Origin: Enoplosus armatus
Taxonomy: Eukaryota; Chordata; Actinopteri; Centrarchiformes; Enoplosidae
Reading direction: 5' to 3'
Assembly (NCBI RefSeq): GCF_043641665.1
Contig: NC_092196.1
Coordinates: forward strand, 13,219,192 to 13,283,191
DNA: 64,000 nucleotides
Shown in pieces: positions 9,401 to 23,400 of the stretch (positions are counted from its first letter, which is position 1; the number at the start of each line of letters is the position of its first letter). Both the position numbers and the translations under genes were made by a program. The notes beneath the pieces are model-generated. The model saw only the letters and a program-made list of their open reading frames with translations. It did no database searches and was not told the DNA's origin.

Positions 9401-12400
9401 GATAAAACTCCAACAATCGGAAACCTGGAGAAGCAAAGTTAGACTTCAACGTGAGAAAAACTGGGGGTGGTGAATAGAGCAGATACAGAATGTACTGACA
9501 ATTGCCATGGTGTATATAAACATGTCAGTCTATAAGAAGTACAAAGAGAGAGAGTCAAGTTGGTCCTCTAAGTGGCTTTATGTTGTGTTACAAAGAACAC
9601 CCATTAAAAAGTGTCCTGGTCAGAGTCTGACCTTACCTTATGTAGCCCGCGGCAGTCAAGCAAGGCTGTTAGCTGGTGTAGACTGAACTCGGTGGAGTTC
9701 AACAGTCGCTGGATCCCCAAAAGGTCTCTCTGTATAACAAGGTATAAAAGAGAAGAGAGAGATGATACACACTTTTCCACAGTCTGGTGTAACAGTCTGT
9801 CAGCCGGCCACTTACCTCAGCAGTGGGGAAGACGGGCACCGAGAAGCGCAGCAAGCCCTGGATCTGGATTTGCATGGTGGTCAGAGAGCGCTGGCAGATT
9901 GTCAAAGACTGTGAAAACATAATCGCCCACCAACCACCACACGCACAAACAATGAGAGGATCACATTAAGGAGGGCATTGTTTGGGTGCGGCATGTCAAC
10001 AAGTAATTTGGTGTTAAAGAAGGCTTTATAATGCGCTTAACATAGGACACATTCCTTTCCAGACAGATAGGCCCAGATTATCCTTCGCCCACCAGTCACT
10101 GTCCCTCCTCCCATTCCCCCCACCCAATCGCAAGCACAAACAAAAGAGCAATATTTATATCAACTAGGCCATCAGAGAAAAAATATTATCCATACCCACT
10201 TAACAAGCATCATTTTAATCCCCAAATGGATACTGCAACGATAACTAAGCATGTGGGTTTTAATAATCATTGGTCATGGATATACTCTGCAGAAATACAT
10301 GCCACACAGACACAGCAAAAATCCTGACTCTATACAAATATTATAATGCATAATAAGTAGTAGGATCACACAAGATTAAATTGCATGATGCCATGCATGT
10401 GCTGAACTGTGTGTGGTGGCGAGGTAGAGCATTACTGGAGAAAGAAAAAAACCTCCGCATTGGTAAGCAGGCATCAAATTCACACTGGGTTCAGTGACAG
10501 ATTAGGTGATCATGGAGGCTGACTTCACCGTCCTGCTCATGAATGTGTTCACCAGTCATCTCCCCCACATTATCATCTGGTGCACCCGGTCATGTATAGT
10601 AAGTGCTGTTCACACTCTGCACAGGTCTGTTGAGGTTGTGTGACAGCTGTGTCATTTCCAAAGTTATTTTTGAGGCAATATTTAATGCACCTGCATTTCA
10701 AGCAGCAATAATTAGCCTCTTTGGAACGTGTGAGGTGTCTAAATGGTTCTTTGAAAAGTCACATACGCGAGAAGGGATGGGCAGATGTCTTTAAACATAG
10801 AAATAAATCAGGATAACATGAGCTGCCTTTATGCATGATATACAGTAAATTGAATAAATAACTGGAAAAATTATGCTAGTGAGAGTACCCCAAGGCAGAG
10901 ATTATGAAGAGGGTAAAAGCTACGGCTAATTTTTTTTAAGACCCACATATGAAAAAGGAATATTCTTTGATCAAGTTTATCACTTTAAGTAATTAAATTA
11001 GTGTTGGGGGCTCATTTTTCAGAACAGCCGATTAGAGCCCGATAATGATCTAGCCGCCTGGCATCTAACAAGGAAAAACTCATTTTAAAATAGCAATACA
11101 TTTTCCAGTGTGTGACTCTCAGTAAACAACTACATGTGTAAGCAGGCAGCTGAGATGCTGGACGTTTTGTCAATACCTGTTGGAAGGGGTTTGGTAGATT
11201 TGGACTGCAGAACAAATAATAGTGTGCAACATCTGGAGGGGGAGAGAAATAGAAAGACAGGGAGAAAGATTAGCCTTGTGTCTTAACATTCAGTGACAGA
11301 GTATCTTTGCAATTCTGTTTGTAGAGATAAATTACCTGCACTGAGGAAATCCTTGGTTTGGTTAACAATAAACTTATCTGGAGACACACAAAAGTCACTG
11401 GTGCCCTGTAGGGAAACAACAACATGCTGTAATCCTGCAAGTATACAAGACCAAAAGGAGTGCAGTATTTATTCAAGCCATGAACTAGATCCAATTTCTT
11501 GCGCTGCAGCTGAGTAAAACTGATTTTGCACTGGGCAGTTATTGACGATCTCTCAAAAACACAAACTATTTGTTTTACAACATTTTATCCCCTTTTCAAC
11601 TCCGGAGCGAGTGAGCCTGTGAAATGGAAGTATCCACACAAATGCCCACAGTCATGTGCAATAAAGCCGCATGCACACACTTACACACACACACAAAGAT
11701 AGACAAGTGCACAGAAAAATGTGTGGTATGTAGCAACAGCATGTAGAGCATGCCGCGCTTTGCTGATCATGGATGAAATCTGTATATGTTCACACACTTT
11801 AGTTCCTCCATGGAGAACAGCTAATGTGCATTCATGAACAATTAGGGGTCAAGGTCACGCAGTCTCTGTGTTCACTCAGTCTTCACCAGAACGTGAAAAA
11901 GAGGGCAATATAAAAAACCATAATACCTTAAACAGAATAATTTCTCACGCATGCATAATTAACGGCTGGGGAAAATAACAGGCTGCAGCTCAAATTGATC
12001 AAGTTCAAAGGGATCAAGAAATCTGTTTGTCTTGCAGAATCAAACTTCAAAGCCTCATGCTATTTATTCCTAATACAGTCTTGTGTCCACTGCTTTTCAT
12101 GTCTGCCCCAATCAGACAGTGTCTTTCTGCAGCCTGTCACTGTAAGGCACAGCTCACAGGACTTTACAGTGAGCAAACCTACTTCGATCTAACAAAGCAA
12201 TGATCAATAAAAAACAAACAAACAACGCAACACTGGATGCAACAAAAGAAAACACACGGGAATACAACAGTGAAGCAAGTCAAGAACCTTAATCTTTACT
12301 CTCTATAGTATATACATTTAGTATAGATATATTCCACCTCAATGTCAGACAACCAACATATCTCTAAACTCGAATGCGATCACGTGACATTTGTTTTCAG

Positions 12401-15400
12401 CAAAAAACTGTACAGCATCGTTGTCAGGCACGTGTTGGGATGTTACCCTTCATCTTTATCTCATTACACTAGCGGGGACATTTTATTTATGCTTCGTCTC
12501 ATCAAATATGTATAAATTTATGAGCATTTTCTAGGACACCACCATCATCTACCTTCCCTTCAAGATGCACCATGTTTTTGCACCATGCAGTTTTTGAGTA
12601 ATGATGTACAGGTGCAAGTACAAGTTTACTTGTTTTGCATTCTGTCCCATATTCAAATTCAATTGCTGTGTTTTGATAATCCACTTGGCCTGCCTATTAA
12701 TAAATCGGCAGGTATAGTTATTGAGCAAACTGACCTCAGCTCACCTGTGACGTAACAGTCTGACAATGACAGAGAGATGCATGCAAGAGACAAGCTATAC
12801 TCAGCTATTCTGGATAAGCCGGCCAGAGAGGTCAGAGGTTTTGATGCGGGGTCATGTTCTACTATGATGAGCTAGTAGAACATGACCCCGCATCAAAACC
12901 TCTGACCTCTCTGGCCGGCTTATCCAGAATAGTTGAGTATAAACCCAAAATATTGGTAATCTGGTTTTACAACTGCAGAGAAGCTCTGCATTCACAGAGA
13001 ACCACAAGAGATGTCACAACCATGTAGTTAATTTCAAGTTAAAATCACCGCCCCCCCCAAACCCTCCTCATTCTCTCATCCCCCTGCCTCACTTAAAACA
13101 GATCCCCAGATGTAAAATCCCATGGGATAATCCACAGATGGGATAATCTACAGGAGGCAAGGAGATGGAGGAGAGGAGACAGTGGACATGAGGGACGGAG
13201 GAAAGCTGGAAATAAGGGGTTACTCTTTGTACCCCAGACAGTGTCCCTAATACGAGCTCCATTAAACACACGAGGCCCAGATGTGCTGAACACATGGTGT
13301 ACAGACAGGAGGAGAGAACAATCTGTCAGAAATAAGGAGGACTGAAAGACAAATAAAGCTGAGCACAAAGAAAGAGAGAGATTTTGAAGAAAGCAGAGCG
13401 ACAGCTTTGTTTACAAGGTTGCGGCAAAGGGTTGATTAAGCTAAAAGACTGGGGACTAATCAGCTTTACTGCATGACTGACCATAGAAAAGTGCCCGTGG
13501 TAAACTAAACAAACATATACCGACACTATTTAACCAGGAAAGATGTCCAAGAACACACACTTACTGGTGGTCATACACTCGTGAAGTAATTGCATGAGGT
13601 TCACAGTTAAACACAAGAACCATCACCGTCCACCAAGATGTCAATGAGTTCAACGCCAGCGGTTAAAAAAAGTGGCTTGTAAGAGCGTCTGAGGGTCCCA
13701 TTAAAAATAAATAAATAAATAAGAAGCAAGTGTGACAAGATTTTAAAAGAAATATATTTTATAAAAAGACAGCGTTTTCTCACCACTGCTGTAGCAGTGC
13801 CCGCTCCCAGCGAGGCCCAGCTCAGGATCAGAGACAGCACTACAAAAGCCATGATCCTGGAGGAAAACAGCAAATGGGAGTAAGAGAGGGAAAAAGGGGG
13901 GGGGGGGTGACAGGGAGATGCAGACAAAGACAAAGGCACATGGGGAGAAGCAGATGAATCAGTTTGTCTTTGTACCAATGATCTTCAGCCCTTGTTAATT
14001 TGATTTATTCTTTTCAGCATTTGCTTGGGAATTGTTCTCCTTCTGCCTGAAGACAGAGGCCCAACTCACGCTTCGTACTGGCGCATCGTAGATTAGACGA
14101 TACAGCCGAAATTCAATTTATTATGGAGCGATATAAAGATAAATTAACTCATGACTCCTTGCTGAATTCACTTGTTAACTGTAGACTTGTAAAAAAAAAA
14201 AAAAGATCTATTCTATTCAGAAATAAGTTTTATTAAAGCAAAAGAATTGTTCAATAGAGGTCTCACAAGGCCACAACTAAAGATAATACTTGAAGTCTGG
14301 GGACTTTCCATCTTTTGTCATTTCTGCTCTGCTGGATTTCACTATAGCAACACTTTAATTGGCTGCACTCTCTGTCAATCATGGCTGCATTAGCTGTCAA
14401 TCACTGTGCACTGTCAATCAAAAGCTTTTGGTTTGTCGACCTCTTGTTTCATCTGCCCCCGTTTGTCTGAAAAGTGTAAAGTATCAACAGGGTTTCAACA
14501 GCGGAGGTGGTTTATGAAAGAAAACATAAAAAAAAAATCACTGGCAGAAGCTGGACAAAGTGCTGTGAATTAGCCCTGATGGATGTAAAAACGGCTGCAG
14601 ACGGCTTCAGTTCTCAACTCGCTCCTCGGACCTTCCTTGAAAGCACCAATAAAGCAGCCTGAGAGCACTTAATAATTAGTTAAGGGAGCAGGCTCATCCT
14701 GCTTGTGCGATCAATAGGCATTAGTGAGACCCATCAGAGAGGGATGTGAAGAGCGATCCCGAGCATCATCTGCTAACACTGACACGTAGGCTGCTCTAAA
14801 TTGGGCAAATGGGATGGGAAGTCTGGACAGTGGATTTGCTTGTCAGACATCAGTGTTGGTTTAAATTACTGGTTGCAGTTCACTGAAACAAATGCTCCTC
14901 CTCCTGATCTTTCTCTTTCAGAATCAGAATCAGAAATACTTTATTGATCCCCGGGGGGGACATTGTACAGTACCGGTGCTCCCATTCAAAAGTAGCATAC
15001 ATTTAGAAATAAAAGTATGTACAAAAATATAAAAAATAAGAAATAGAAAATAAAAAATATACACATTTACAATATTTAAGTGAAAAATAAAAGTAAAAAA
15101 ATATATACAATAGCAATGTATAGGTATGTGTGTGTGTGTGTGTATATATGTATGTATGTATTGCACTATTGTGTATGAATATATATGTATTGTACTGAGC
15201 TTTAAACTTCTTTTCTATTGCTTAGAGCAGAAACAGCAGTGGTTTTGATGTAGTTTGAGAATATAAAAATTACATTCAGCGAACTGAGCGTACAATATAC
15301 GATAAGGTTGCCTTTAATCGTATGTGGAAATAAAAGGCGAGTCACTGAGGGGAGGAATAAGGGCAGTGCCACTGTCAGTGCTATTTGAAGATGTAATGCT

Positions 15401-18400
15401 ATCGTTAATGGATTGACCTATATGGTGCCAGAGAGGCTGACTGGTGCCCTGTCTGTCTGCGGTCAGTGATCCAGACACAGACCAATGAGAACACAGATGG
15501 CCTCAGAAACGAGATGAAAAGCAAATACCTCCTCGTACACGCTCAGGGTACCTACGTGATAAGCAGCCATCGAGACTGCTTGGCCATCCCCAAGCACATG
15601 GCCAGGCAGATGACCAGGTCCATGATCAGCAGCAGCAGATAGGTCAGCCATCTACGAGGCAGGAAAAAGAAGCGTCAGTATAACAACCCTGATTGATCAC
15701 TTTGGCTTGCAGACAGCATACTGTGTGCACATGAACAAGCCTCAGGAAGCGCTGGCGCAACATATGTTTGGGACTGAATGTGTGAGATCTGTGTGTGCTG
15801 TACATCAGCATTCTTGTCTCCTAGTTAGAGCCCATCTGTTTCAGGTAATTTCCAGCCTGTTGGCTTAATAATTCAACACCACAAATCCATAGACATTAAT
15901 TTTTCAAGCTCTGAAAATGTCCTTCACAGGAATGGCCTACAGTCAGCCTGGACTTCAAGTATGTGTGTGTGTGTGTGTGTGTGAATGCTTATGACTCATT
16001 CTTAACTCCACAAACCCCGGTAACATTGTAAATCTTTTAGCAATGACCAAAAATATTGAGTTCAGGATGTCACACAAACAGGTGAATTCTAAAGATGCTG
16101 CACTCTGACATGGACTTGCTGTGGCGTACCTGCAGTTTTGTAGTAAATCTGTACACCAAGGTCACTGGAGAATATGATTCACTCATGCTATGTGAAGGAG
16201 TCTAGAGGTACCCTAATAGACTTTGAAAATAAACTGCAAATAGGCTATTCCTCTGCTTATGGAAGAGGGCATATGGATGGAGAAAAACCCTAAAAGAGAC
16301 TGCACTTTACTTTATCTGCATAGACAGAACTGTTTCTCGGAGCACGCGGACAGGGAGGAATTCAGAAATAGGATAGGGAAAGGAAAGGGAGGATATAATA
16401 TTGGAAAACAGAATGGTGTCATTTTTTCCCCTCCTTGTTCGAATAACACTGGGTTGGCCACAACATTTGCTGTTCATCAATAACGCCCTGCCACAGGCTG
16501 GTCATAGCCCAATGGCTTCATGAAATCCAATCAACACCCAGGAGATTGGTGTCAGAATGCACAAAGTGGAAACTGGAGTCCAAAAAAAGATCTGGTGTCA
16601 GGACAGGAACAACACACCATGTGGGAATATGTATGCATGAAATTAATGATAGGCATAGGTCAGTGAGTCACTACCAGTGATACAACTGAGGTTATTTGTG
16701 CTCCGTCATGCCAGGAGTCAGAGCGGGTTCAATAAGAAGTAAATATGGAAACTTGTGAAAGTTATATATCAAAAACTCCAAAAACTCGTCAAAATGTTAA
16801 TGATCAAATAAATAAATGACACAAATAAAGTTTAAAGTTTAAATCTAAGACAGTCAGCTCACCTTTCATTCCGCTAAAGACACATTTCAGACTACACAGC
16901 TATGCAGAAGTTTGCAGGCATGCACTTAATGGTACAAATAGGTTTACATGGCAACAAGCAAGAAGGGCACTTGAGGTTGTGAATCACAAATCATCTGCTG
17001 TTTTAGATTAGTTGAATCGTGACACTGAAGTCCTTTTGAACACCCATACTTTCTTTGCACCTCTAAAACTTCAATATGTATAGAACTCCCTCTTATTCCT
17101 TATGTAGTCTATAACAAGAAATCTCCACTTTAACAAATGCCAAATATAACAAAAGGAACAAATTGAAGTCACAAAAGTAAATGTTATAAGCATTAGTATT
17201 ATGCAAATTTAATAATAACAAAAAGAATAATATTTGAAATGCCCATTTAGGCACAGAGTGTGGCTCTTGTAACAGTTTGTGATGAGACAACACAGCAAAC
17301 AGCACTTCATGAATATTCAGCTGGCATGTGATGCAGACATATCAGAACCCTCATGCCTGGATTACTCACACAGATCCGATCATCAAGGGGTCCGAAATTT
17401 AGAGTTTCACATGCACATAAATTTACAGCATATTTCTAGTTGACAAAACAACTTAACTCAGAAATGTGGTGTTCTATTGCATTAAAAGTCCATGAAAACT
17501 GAATAAAAAGGAACAAACTTTTTAGGTGAAAGGTTTTGAATAAATCTCTACACAAGCACAGGAACAGCAAAATCCCCTGTGAACATGGTGAACAGACGGA
17601 TATGGAGCTGCAGTGGGGGGTTATCTAAGACTGCCTGTCTGTATAACCAGGGGCTAGGTGAATAACACAGCGATCCATAGACACAGGGAGATGAGCCTCA
17701 TAACAAGCAAACAAAAAACTGTGTTGTTAATCAATCTTGCACACAAGAGCCACGCATATTTCTGTAACTTTCAAGGGTATCGGCTTAAATTCAACCGTGT
17801 GCACTGCAGAACAGACGTGTCGTGTGTAATGAAAGGTCTCTGCTGTATGTATCTGGAGAAAACTTCAGCTTTAAGTCCAACAGAACAGGTAGTGTAATGT
17901 GACACACGCAGATAGGATTCAACCTATGTTTTATCAGTTGAATTAAACTGAAATAGGGTTGAGGAATTAATGGCACCTCAGTGTTTAACGTGCTTCAGAA
18001 TGAGAGCTTTACACTTTGCAATTTACTTCTACTAAATCTGCAGCCAACTGGGACAGACAGGAGTTATGGGATGAATTTGATGGGAGGACATCGAACTCAC
18101 ACATCCAGATAAGCCCTGGTCCCTGATTAACTTTGTGCCTATAACGTGTATCAAACAAATCCTCTTGCAGAGGACATCATACCATCTATCTTCTGTTAGT
18201 GTCCCCTTCCAGTCTAGTCCAAATTACTCTTACAGCACAGTAATGACCAGGTTGCAAATGTGAAACTTCACGGCAAAAAACGGCACTATGAAGTTTTATG
18301 TGCTCAAAAATAAAACAGGCTACAGAAGCTTTGAAATTACACTCACAGTTTGGAGCAGCAGCCTTTGGAGCCTCATAAATTAGTACCCTGCTCCTGAATT

Positions 18401-20379
18401 AATGCTGGATATTTTATTCATTTGGACTACTTTGTTGTGGATTGTTATTTTTTTCTCTGTTTATTGAATTTCAGTTTTTGGCCTCTCAATACTTTTTTTC
18501 GCTGATCCCTTTTGAAAAGAGCATAGTTCTCAAAGAGAGAACCACGTCAAAATGATAATTGCAATCAATGTGAGCAATGGTCTGCGTGTAAGGAGATCAT
18601 TTATGGTCTAATAGCCACTCTGCCATGCGTAACATTCTGTGAGAGCAATAAGCATTAGAGTTCAAACTGCACAGTGGGCAATAAGCTCAATTTCAGCTTT
18701 CATTTATTTAGCAATCAGGAAAAATAGCTTTTCCGGTCTGTGTTCCAGAGGGGAGATCAATAAAATCCCATCTGCTCTGTGCCTGCTCTGGATCACTTAT
18801 AGTCTCATTCTGAGCAGCATGTTTACCTCAACCACACACACAGATGGAATAAAATAATAAATCACCCCAGGGGAGTAACTGAGGCTCCACCTACCTGTAA
18901 TACTCAATGAAGGCCGTTTGATCGGCAATGGCTGCCAAGTCAACGTTGGCCTTGTTGATATCCGGCAGAGCAATCAGCTCGTGGATGACGTTGTTGACCA
19001 TCAGCTGCATGAAGCGCAGAGCTTGGAGGTAGTCTGCCCTTGCGGCAAAGATTTCATCCAGCCGTTCCAGGTGCTGTTTGAGTCCAGTTTCCACATTGCC
19101 CAGAGACCCTACAACCTAAGAAATAAAATAAAGATAAGAGAATGGAAGAAGTGAAAGAAAATAGGAAGTGGTAGGTAACAGAAAAAGGGAGGGTGGTGGG
19201 GGTGAAGAGGAGTCAATGAGAAAACATGGTCAGAAAGAAAACAGGAACATAAATACATTCATAAAAAACTATTCATAAATAGAAGATTGAAAATATAGAG
19301 AAGGTGAAGGAACGAAAGGAGCGCTTCCTCGAGAAAAGATTAACTTTTCTCCTCAACCATGTGTTTTATTCAGGTAAACAATGTTAGAGTGGAATACTGA
19401 TAACAATACCAGGGAGACCTGTTATCACAGGGGTCTTTGATAGTGAGAACAGAGTGGGAGGAGGCATGGCGGAGTAGAGTAAATACATTTTACTTTTCTG
19501 TTTGAACAAAAACAATGTGATGCAGTAAACGCCTGCACATTCACAGCATCAATGGAGCTAGAAACAGGTCAATTTTAGCCCGATGCTGACAGAGGGAAAT
19601 TGTTTCTCTACCATAGCCACAATTTATTGAGAACCACAGCCAAAAAATAGCTTGACCCACCTTCAAAAAAGGCATTAAAAGGTGTAATCCACTCTGCAGA
19701 TGTAAACAAAAGGGTAACCCTGCCATCAAATATGTGCTTGAAACTTGCTGTCACTCCAAAATTGATTGATAGGTCTTTCAGTCTAACACTAAACAACTGA
19801 ATCTCAGTTAAGATTTTTAACAGAGTTGATTTAATATTTGTGAAAACAAAATATACGTAGTTTGAAAAATAAATAATCAGTTTTCTCTTCTTTTCTCTCT
19901 TTTTTTATTTGCTTTCTGGCGGAGAGTTAAATGAGAAGATGGATGCCACTCTGATATCTGTCTGTTAAATATAAGGCCAACAGCCAACAGTTAGCTTAGC
20001 TTAGCACAAAGACTAAAAACAGGGGAAAACAGCTAGCCTGGCTCTGGCTTAGTCTGTACAAAAACATGTTTCAACGACAATTCAGCTTTTGTGTGCCGGG
20101 CGCAAAACCCACTGTAAAATGAACTGAATGAACTAATTGAATTAAAATACTAGATATACTGTGCTGATTAGTGAGCTTTCGAGATGCTGGTAGGCTGATT
20201 TTGTTATAGTTGGACAGAGCCAGGCTAACCGTTCCCCCATTTTGTGTCTTTGTGCAAAAGGCTGGAGATTGTAGTTTAAATGAAAACAACATCTACAATC
20301 TCTGTAGAGAAAAGTGTAGCTCTACTGTAGGAACAGCAGATTTACTGTAAGGGACCTCTAGAGGACCCTCGTTTTAAAA

Positions 20380-20442
<63 letters not shown>

Positions 20443-23400
20443 ACCCACGCCGCAATGACTTGCTAGAACAGTGTATTTAACATTTCACCGAGTAGGAAGC
20501 TCCACTAATTCTGAACAGATGTTGCTCTCTGTATTCTAACCTGAAGTAGTTTGCAGCAGTCCCGCTTTCTTTATCTATCATCTTTTCTCCATTACACCCA
20601 TGGCTTCTTTAACGCATTCAAGTATTCTAGGTAAGACTGTTCATTCCCACGCTATGAAAACTCACCACAAAAGAAGATAAAAACCTATCTCAGTCTCCTT
20701 GACACTGTAACATTTCAAACGCTCTTGATTAAATTCTACTGAGTGGAGGCTTCTGATGGTGTGTAAGCAAAGACCCCAGAAAAGAGTATCCATGTGGAGA
20801 TGAGGCAAAGATACAGGCCCATCCTCCACTCCAGCACTCCCGGGGGGGAGAGTGTGATTGCCAGTAAACTGCTCTCACTCCCCACCTCCATGTTCATCAT
20901 CTCTCACAGCTCCTGCCACAACGTCCCGAATCTTATCTGCAAGCCAGTATGCCTGAGTGTGAGAAATGGGATCCATCAGCTAGCTGCTCTGGGTGATCCA
21001 CATTTCCCTAATCTGGACCGTCCCGTCTTCTCTTAAAATGGATTAAAGCTCACTTTTACTGAAAGCGGGTCACAAGGAGGCTTCTCCGTATTGGACACGC
21101 CTGTTAAATGAGACTGACTGATTTGAGGCTCACAGCAGCAGTACTCCAAGAGCCAATTCACATGCAACTGAACTGCTCTGCTTGTTGCCTTCAGTGATTT
21201 TATATATCTGAGATTTACGGTATTAACTGTGACAATAAAAGTATATATATATATGATCACAGCGTTTAAAAGTAAAGCAAGTAAATACATTGAGAAATAG
21301 GACACTGAGGAGAGACATCCAGGGGAACTGATGTATGGTGCAGAAAGAAGTAATCATTTAGTTCCAAGAATCACAAGACAGCTCTCACTTTCAAAGAGGC
21401 AGCGCTATACATAAAAGTGTAACCACGGTAGTAAATTTGAAGTGCTCATTCTGATGAAGTGTGATTGTCATGTTTTCTCATCTGTTATTTCCCGGGCAGC
21501 TCTGAAGAGCTCTTAATATTGCAAGCTGAACAGTGGAAATAAGGCTGAAATAAAGAACGAGAACAATCAAAAGGCCCCATTCAGGAGCAAAAGACAGAAT
21601 GGTCCTCCTCATCAAATCCTTCCCTCTATGACACATGATGATCCCTCGCAGAGTGTGAGAGTGCATATTTTATGATGAGAGGAGCCTTAACAAGCCATCA
21701 GTAGAGCCAAACAGCTGCTACCGTAAATCACTAACCTCACAGGAGCCTCGTGAAGCAGGGAGATTTGGTCACTCCTGTTCTTTATTGGACAAATTTGATA
21801 TCAACGCAACATGTGAGATGCAACAAAGGAAATGTATTTAAGGCACTAAGGTAAAGCAAACTACTGAAGTGATTGCTTTTGAACCAAGTTAATAGAAACA
21901 CACGAAGCGCCAAGAAAGGATTTGGTAAACCAATAAAGATCAGCGGAGAAATTACTCTCTCAATCACAAGATTAAACAGAGACCAAAGGCAGCTTTAGCT
22001 TTATGGGATGGACAGCCGGACAACTCATCAGCTCTGTAAGTGGAGTACATTACGTCTAGCTATGATCTTGCAAGTGAGAAAGCCTTTGTTTCCCCGGGGG
22101 AACATCTCTGTTTCTCATGCAGGCGTAGCATACATCATGCTACAGGAGCAAATCAATACCAAGATACAGCAGAGGAAAGTCAGTACTGAGGATGTGAAAT
22201 CATCAAAGTTGAATCCCATTCACTTCCTCCAGCACAAAGAAAAGGCTGTACTGCAAACTGCACCTCATTCACAAATTATTTGTTACACCAAACTGAACCT
22301 ACAACAGCCTTGAAATATATACTGCTTTTATAAAAGGTTATCATTTTGTTGAAACCACTTTAGAGAGGCGTTGATTCAACTTTATGGCCATTTTGGAGGC
22401 TGTAGCGTGTGATGCTGCTGAATTATATTTGGATTATACTGAGAGATGTTTCTAATATTTTGTCCGCCACATTTATATCAATGAGGGTAGACTAAATAGA
22501 GCTTCCAAAATGACCATAAAGTTGAATCAACACCTCGCTAAAAAACAACAACAAAAACTGAACATTGTAACCTTCATGATTGTAGGATTTACTGCAAGAC
22601 TGTAATAAACTGGCAACTAAGTGTGTCCCTTTATCCATCATGACCCAAATTGTTGTGTCATACGAATCAATGTGTGAGCTCAAATGGATTAAATGTGTTC
22701 TCTCTTCATATACAGTGAGATTCAGCACACACGACAATGAAAGTGTGCACACAAATCTGTTTGTGTCCACACATTAATACAATATGCGTGCATATGAGGG
22801 CTTTAAGTGGATGTGTGATACTGACACGGCCATGCACACAGCACACACATGTACAGTACAGATAGTAAGACTGAGAGAGATGGGAAGAGGAGAGGCTTAA
22901 CATCCATTAATGCACTGCAGATGGGAGTTAATCCCCTTCTTCCTCATTGTGATTATTGCTTCTTGTTCTGACTCCCTTGCTCCCCTTCCTCTTTCCTATC
23001 CCTCCTCCCTGCGCTAAGCCTCCAAAATAACTTCCCTGAATGCAGGTCAGGAGTTGTATAGAAAAAAAATCCCCATTTACAAATCCTGAGGCAGCAGTCA
23101 CCTCCATTCCTTCACTGTGACAAAAAGCGGATACAGACCCCCCGCAGTGAGGCGCTGCTTTGAGACAGATGCACACCCCATTAATCGAGGAGGGGTTCTG
23201 GTGTCTACCAGCTGTAAATCACTTGTTTTCCAAGAGGAGTAAGCCATGAAAGGATCATGCTTTGTGCCACGATGGCTAATAAAAAGAATGTTGGTAATTG
23301 AAAAAAGCCACAATATAAGAAGCATGGGACAAGCAGTTATTCACAGCAAAATGAATGTTCATATTTCTTACAACACTGACACATTCACTGCCTGGTGAAC

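Larger units (their letters stand above)
6492..11176 (-). other. Distal ttyh2 introns 8-13
   Basis: Introns 8 (9,909-11,176), 10 (8,431-9,636) and 13 (6,492-7,819) exceed 1 kb and hold no recognised element. Introns 9, 11 and 12 are only about 80-125 nt. Confidence 0.65.
13857..18894 (-). other. ttyh2 introns 4 and 5 (interrupted only by exon 5)
   Basis: Intron 4 spans 15,652-18,894 and intron 5 spans 13,857-15,555. Intron 5 holds a retrotransposon-like tail at 14,921-15,200; intron 4 holds a GT tract at 15,962-15,983. Nothing else was recognised. Confidence 0.65.

Noticed and set aside
9611..9922. 103-codon plus-strand ORF
   Set aside because: It is the antisense shadow of ttyh2 exons 9 and 10.
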